A stretch of 64,000 bases of DNA from Sinanaerobacter chloroacetimidivorans. Lineage in GTDB: Bacteria > Bacillota > Clostridia > Peptostreptococcales > Anaerovoracaceae. The translations under genes were made by a program, and so were the position numbers. The stretch lies in assembly GCF_018128545.1 (NCBI RefSeq), contig NZ_JAGSND010000002.1, positions 186,001 to 250,000 on the forward strand, written 5' to 3'. Shown here piece after piece: positions 60,887 through 64,000 of the stretch; the stretch's first letter is position 1; each line of letters starts with the position of its first letter. The notes beneath the pieces are model-generated. The model did no database searches. It was not told where the DNA came from and saw only the letters and a list, made by a program, of their open reading frames with translations.

Positions 60887-61598
60887 CTTCTTTAACTTTC
60901 GTCATATATTCATATTTCTGTTCTTCAGAATATTTTGATATGATGAGGTCATCTTCTATCGTTAATTTAAAGATAACTCCGTAGTCTTTCAGCAATGTGC
61001 CGTATCCTTCCGGGCCGATCAATGCCGCAGCCATTCTCTTGGAATCGCCAATGGCTCTTATTTCAAAGGGCCTGGCAAAAAACTGGTCATTGATTCTGAT
61101 GGTGTAGCCGGAACAGGATATGGAAGTCATATTTGTAATTCTCTGCCCGTTCACAGAAAGCACTTCCGCTCCGGATCGATTCAGCTCGTTGATGATCGTG
61201 AGGATATCCATGTCATGGACCAGCACCGCATTGGGATCTTCCCCCTCATAAAGTTCTCTGGTGCCGTCGTCAATATAGACGATAACACCTTCCCCATGTA
61301 CCTTGGCAGCTCCGCTGATCAGCTTGTAATAATCCAGGTCTTCCAGCAGCTTGTCCTGAAGCGACCTGTCTTCGTTTTCCGCCAGAGTTTCATACTCGGA
61401 AAGCTTTACTTTTGCATCCTCTACAAGATTGTAGATTCTTTTCATGTCCTCCTGTTCACTGGCTATGGTGGTCTGATAGTCGGAAATGGCCTTTGCCGAG
61501 ACATAGAGCTGCTGGCCATTGGTTACCCGGGACTGTACAATAATGGAAAACCCTATGACCAGACTCATGATAAAAATACCGATTGTTCGCAGTTTCAT
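60879..61598 (-). CDS. DUF881 protein, second copy
   Basis: A 239-aa bitopic protein with an N-terminal helix (TIGIFIMSLVIGFSIIVQ), a coiled coil (about 35-90) and the extracytoplasmic DUF881 domain (GEGVIVYIDDG, INELNRSGAEVLSVNGQRITNMTSISCSGYTIRIND). The start ATG at 61598 is 13 bp after the previous stop. DUF881 genes lie between ftsQ and ftsZ in many Clostridia and may be division-associated, but the role is unknown. Its pair partner is directly upstream. Confidence 0.92.
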   Translation of the reverse strand: MKLRTIGIFIMSLVIGFSIIVQSRVTNGQQLYVSAKAISDYQTTIASEQEDMKRIYNLVEDAKVKLSEYETLAENEDRSLQDKLLEDLDYYKLISGAAKVHGEGVIVYIDDGTRELYEGEDPNAVLVHDMDILTIINELNRSGAEVLSVNGQRITNMTSISCSGYTIRINDQFFARPFEIRAIGDSKRMAAALIGPEGYGTLLKDYGVIFKLTIEDDLIISKYSEEQKYEYMTKVKEGE

Positions 61599-61611
61599 TA
61601 AAATCACCAGC

Positions 61612-62337
61612 CTACTCTTCCACTACAGGCTCTGCATATCGAAACTTTAAAATACCACTGTATCTTGGAACTTCTATTTCATCCTTCTTTTTAATATCGA
61701 TCCTGAGGCCATAACTTTTCATCTGTTCTATAATTCCAAACCGTATGGTTAGCGTTGATTCTATGGTATCCGAATTTCCGATGGCCTTAATGATATATGG
61801 GGGAGCCGTGGGTACCGTATTGATATTGACATTGTCCCCGGCCAGACTGATCTCCGTGGTGGCGATAATCCTTTGCCCATTGATGGAAATCGCTTCAGCC
61901 CCTGCATCCTTCATCTTGTTTACCAGACTTAAAAGCAGCTCATACCGAAGCATGATGACGCTGTATTCATCTCCGAATTCATCTGTGGGAATCGGATCGT
62001 CTATGGTAACGGTAACGCCCGGCCCTTTGACGTCAATAACACCGGACGCCATTTTATATTTCTCAAGGTCGGAAACAACACCTTTCAGGAAAAAGTCTTC
62101 ATCCGCCTTTTCTTTCTCAATCTTGTCCATTCTCGCTTCCAGTTCATTGAGTTCCTGTACGGCTGCGTCCTTTTCCGCTCTTACCTTTTTCAGTTCCTCC
62201 AAATATCCCTGAGCTTTGGCAACCGGAACCAGACCTCCCTGGTCGGAGCCTTGTGTCGTTGTGATCTGAATGGAAATAACCAATCCGATAAATAGGGCAA
62301 GAAGTCCTATTACAATCATACCGCTGTACTTTTTCAT
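61612..62337 (-). CDS. DUF881 protein, first copy
   Basis: A 241-aa paralog of the next gene: a membrane anchor (GMIVIGLLALFIGLVISIQI), a coiled coil (about 45-90, RAEKDAAVQELNELEARMDK), then the DUF881 core (GPGVTVTIDDP, MKDAGAEAISINGQRIIATTEISLAGDNVNIN, PPYIIKAIG). Order and spacing (13-bp gap to the paralog, 21 bp after ftsQ) indicate one operon with ftsZ. The two may form a heteromeric complex in the membrane. Confidence 0.93.
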   Translation of the reverse strand: MKKYSGMIVIGLLALFIGLVISIQITTTQGSDQGGLVPVAKAQGYLEELKKVRAEKDAAVQELNELEARMDKIEKEKADEDFFLKGVVSDLEKYKMASGVIDVKGPGVTVTIDDPIPTDEFGDEYSVIMLRYELLLSLVNKMKDAGAEAISINGQRIIATTEISLAGDNVNINTVPTAPPYIIKAIGNSDTIESTLTIRFGIIEQMKSYGLRIDIKKKDEIEVPRYSGILKFRYAEPVVEE

Positions 62338-62358
62338 TTGTTTTTCTCTCCCAATCTC

Positions 62359-63105
62359 TTATTCTACCAATGGACTAAAGGAAAAATATTTATCGCTGCC
62401 CATCTTTATTACTCCACGTTCAATACCCTTTGTATATAGATCATACAGCACTTCCTGCAAAGAGTCCAGATTATTCAAGATATTTTCCGGCGTTCCTTCA
62501 CAGGTAAGCTGATCGTAGATGTAGGCTTTAATAATAATTTTGTTGATATCAATCTTCTTGAAAAACAGTTCGTGCTTCTTTACTTCTTCCAGCAGCTTCA
62601 AAGTATCCGTCAAGGAAGCATTCTCTTCAACTTCCAAAGGGGTTCCGGGCTCCATATTTTTTACAGTCATGCCAAGAAGCAGGGTAAGCGCAGGCTCTAC
62701 TTCGGATTTTCTCAAAACCATACCTTCATTGTCTATGATGATATAGTTCCCTCCGTATGGAACCGCTGCATCTTCCTGCCTCTCTTCGATGTGAATGACT
62801 ACTTCTCCCGGAAGCTTTCTGCTTAGCTTCGCATTTTTTATATAAGGATCAGCCAGAAGTTTATCCTTCATCCCGGAGAGTGATACCTCAAAAAGATTTT
62901 CACCCGTCTTCGCTTCTGTAAGGCTGATTACCTGTTCGGCCGTATAATAGCGATTGTTTTCTACCGTAATTTTGTCTATGTCAAAGACGCTGGAAGTTAA
63001 AAGAAAATATACCCCTGTTGCAGACGCTGCAATCAATAAAAATTTCAGGAAATAATGTTTCTTTTTCCGCTTCTTTTTTTTCTTAATCTTTTCACCTTTT
63101 TTCAT
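62359..63105 (-). CDS. ftsQ: FtsQ/DivIB cell division protein
   Basis: A 248-aa bitopic protein. A very basic cytoplasmic start (KKGEKIKKKKKRKKKHY) precedes one helix (FLKFLLIAASATGVYFLLTS), then a POTRA domain (VFDIDKITVENNRYYTAEQVISLTEAKTGENLF) and the beta domain with AKLSRKLPGEVVIHIEERQ. It is part of the divisome linking septal synthases. It lies 33 bp downstream of murA, the usual clostridial order. Confidence 0.94.
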   Translation of the reverse strand: MKKGEKIKKKKKRKKKHYFLKFLLIAASATGVYFLLTSSVFDIDKITVENNRYYTAEQVISLTEAKTGENLFEVSLSGMKDKLLADPYIKNAKLSRKLPGEVVIHIEERQEDAAVPYGGNYIIIDNEGMVLRKSEVEPALTLLLGMTVKNMEPGTPLEVEENASLTDTLKLLEEVKKHELFFKKIDINKIIIKAYIYDQLTCEGTPENILNNLDSLQEVLYDLYTKGIERGVIKMGSDKYFSFSPLVE

Positions 63106-63138
63106 TTGTGTCCTGCCCTCTAGTTATTTATCTTCAGG

Positions 63139-64000
63139 CTATGCTCTTACGATATCCGCTCCTATTCTTTGAAGCGCTGATTCAAATCTATCATAACCTC
63201 TGTCGATATGATGAATATTCTCCACTATGGTTTCCCCTTCAGCCCCAAGCCCTGCAATCACAAGAGAGGCACCGCCTCTTAGATCTCTTGCAAATACCCT
63301 GGCTCCGGTAAGGCTTTTTACGCCTGTTATGATGGCAGTCCGTCCATCCACTTTCACTTTTGCTCCCATCTTGCGAAGCTCTTCTACATGCTTAAATCGG
63401 CTTTCAAAAATGGTCTCTGTCACGACGCTGGTTCCCTGGGCTACCGTCATAACTGTCAAAAGCTGCGACTGCATATCCGTAGGGAAACCCGGATACGGTT
63501 GGGTTCTTATGGTTTCAATAGCCTTCAGTCTATTGGGAGCAATGAGCTCCACGAAGTCCTTTCCTTCTTTGATTTTACACCCAGCCTCTCTCAGTTTTGA
63601 GAGTGTGATACTCATATGTTCCGGCATTGCATTCTTTAAAAGTACATTGCCTCCGGTCATTGCCACTGCCGCCAGGATGGTTCCCCCTTCAATTCTGTCA
63701 GGGATCACCTTATGTTCAATTTCATGATATGATTTTCCTCCGTTAATCACGATTTCACCCGTCCCGGCACCTCTTATTTCCGCACCGCAGCTGTTGAGAA
63801 AGTTTTGCAGATCTACGATTTCCGGTTCTTTGGCGGGGTTGATGATTCTCGTCTCACCTTCTGCCGCTGTAGCTGCCATCATGGCATTTTCAGTGGCACC
63901 TACGCTGGGGAAATCCATCAGAATGCGATTGCCGACAAGCTTATCTGCCGTACATTCCAGAAATCCATGAGATTCCTTAATGGAAACTCCCAGTCTTCTC
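63139..64000 (-). CDS. murA: MurA, UDP-GlcNAc enolpyruvyl transferase (5' end outside window)
   Basis: The C-terminal 287 residues of the first committed peptidoglycan enzyme. The frame is open to the window edge (RRLGVSIKESHGFLECTA then LVGNRILMDFPSVGATENAM). Family motifs are PYPGFPTDMQSQLLTVMTVAQGTS and AGLGAEGETIVENIHHIDRGYDRFE. The catalytic Cys loop lies upstream, outside the window. The frame within 63139-63918 alone has an internal ATG that is not the true start. Confidence 0.96.
   Translation of the reverse strand, partial: RRLGVSIKESHGFLECTADKLVGNRILMDFPSVGATENAMMAATAAEGETRIINPAKEPEIVDLQNFLNSCGAEIRGAGTGEIVINGGKSYHEIEHKVIPDRIEGGTILAAVAMTGGNVLLKNAMPEHMSITLSKLREAGCKIKEGKDFVELIAPNRLKAIETIRTQPYPGFPTDMQSQLLTVMTVAQGTSVVTETIFESRFKHVEELRKMGAKVKVDGRTAIITGVKSLTGARVFARDLRGGASLVIAGLGAEGETIVENIHHIDRGYDRFESALQRIGADIVRA

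Overview
The window reads as chromosomal DNA of an anaerobic, low-to-moderate GC Firmicute of the class Clostridia, probably an amino-acid fermenter. Supporting genes are the murA-ftsQ-DUF881-sbp-ftsZ division cluster, ferredoxin-linked indolepyruvate oxidoreductase iorAB, zapA-mutS2-pheST, DUF441, DUF523, DUF2935 and SIMPL families, a TPP-riboswitch-controlled thiW, and strong AAAGGAGG-type ribosome binding sites. I cannot name the genus from the sequence alone. Most genes are on the minus strand.

Layout. Positions 1-3.4 kb: an export operon (two membrane-fusion adaptors and a truncated ABC exporter) behind a consensus promoter. 3.5-7.2 kb: a DUF2935 gene, two HD-domain genes with a CmpB-type membrane protein, and a TetR regulator whose promoter is overlapped by a perfect palindrome. 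7.2-18.6 kb: a potassium block, with a solo RCK_N gene plus kdpA-B-C-D-E on the minus strand, divergent from two KtrA/TrkA-like genes that converge on trkH. 18.6-33 kb: single-gene units (DMT and SMR transporters, a duplicated-domain protein, SIMPL, LysM, DUF441, pentapeptide repeat, MASE3-like/PP2C phosphatase, a beta-propeller-like secreted protein, GNAT, AAC(3)-like acetyltransferase, thiW), then a decaying stretch with micro-ORFs, repeats and gene fragments.

33.7-43.3 kb: an integrative mobilizable element of about 9.6 kb inserted in the 3' half of an initiator tRNA-Met gene. It is bounded by identical 46-bp repeats. It carries a tyrosine integrase, an excisionase-like HTH protein, a winged-helix replication protein, a replication-relaxation protein, a VirD4/TraG-like coupling ATPase, a GC-rich nested palindrome resembling an oriT or origin, 40-bp tandem repeats, and a very AT-rich two-gene cargo. 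The cargo is a 3-TM membrane protein and a 945-aa helical-repeat protein whose C-terminus looks like a degenerate PIN-like domain. This pair is the best candidate for an undescribed system, most likely anti-phage or anti-plasmid defence.

43.3-64 kb: host core genome. tRNA-fMet, tRNA-Leu and tRNA-Asn are followed by a long minus-strand run: murA, ftsQ, two DUF881 genes, sbp, ftsZ, a SpoU rRNA methylase, pheS, pheT, zapA, mutS2, DUF523, argS, two radical SAM genes, a TPR gene, iorA and iorB. Division, translation, DNA maintenance and amino-acid catabolism are packed together with short gaps and translational overlaps.
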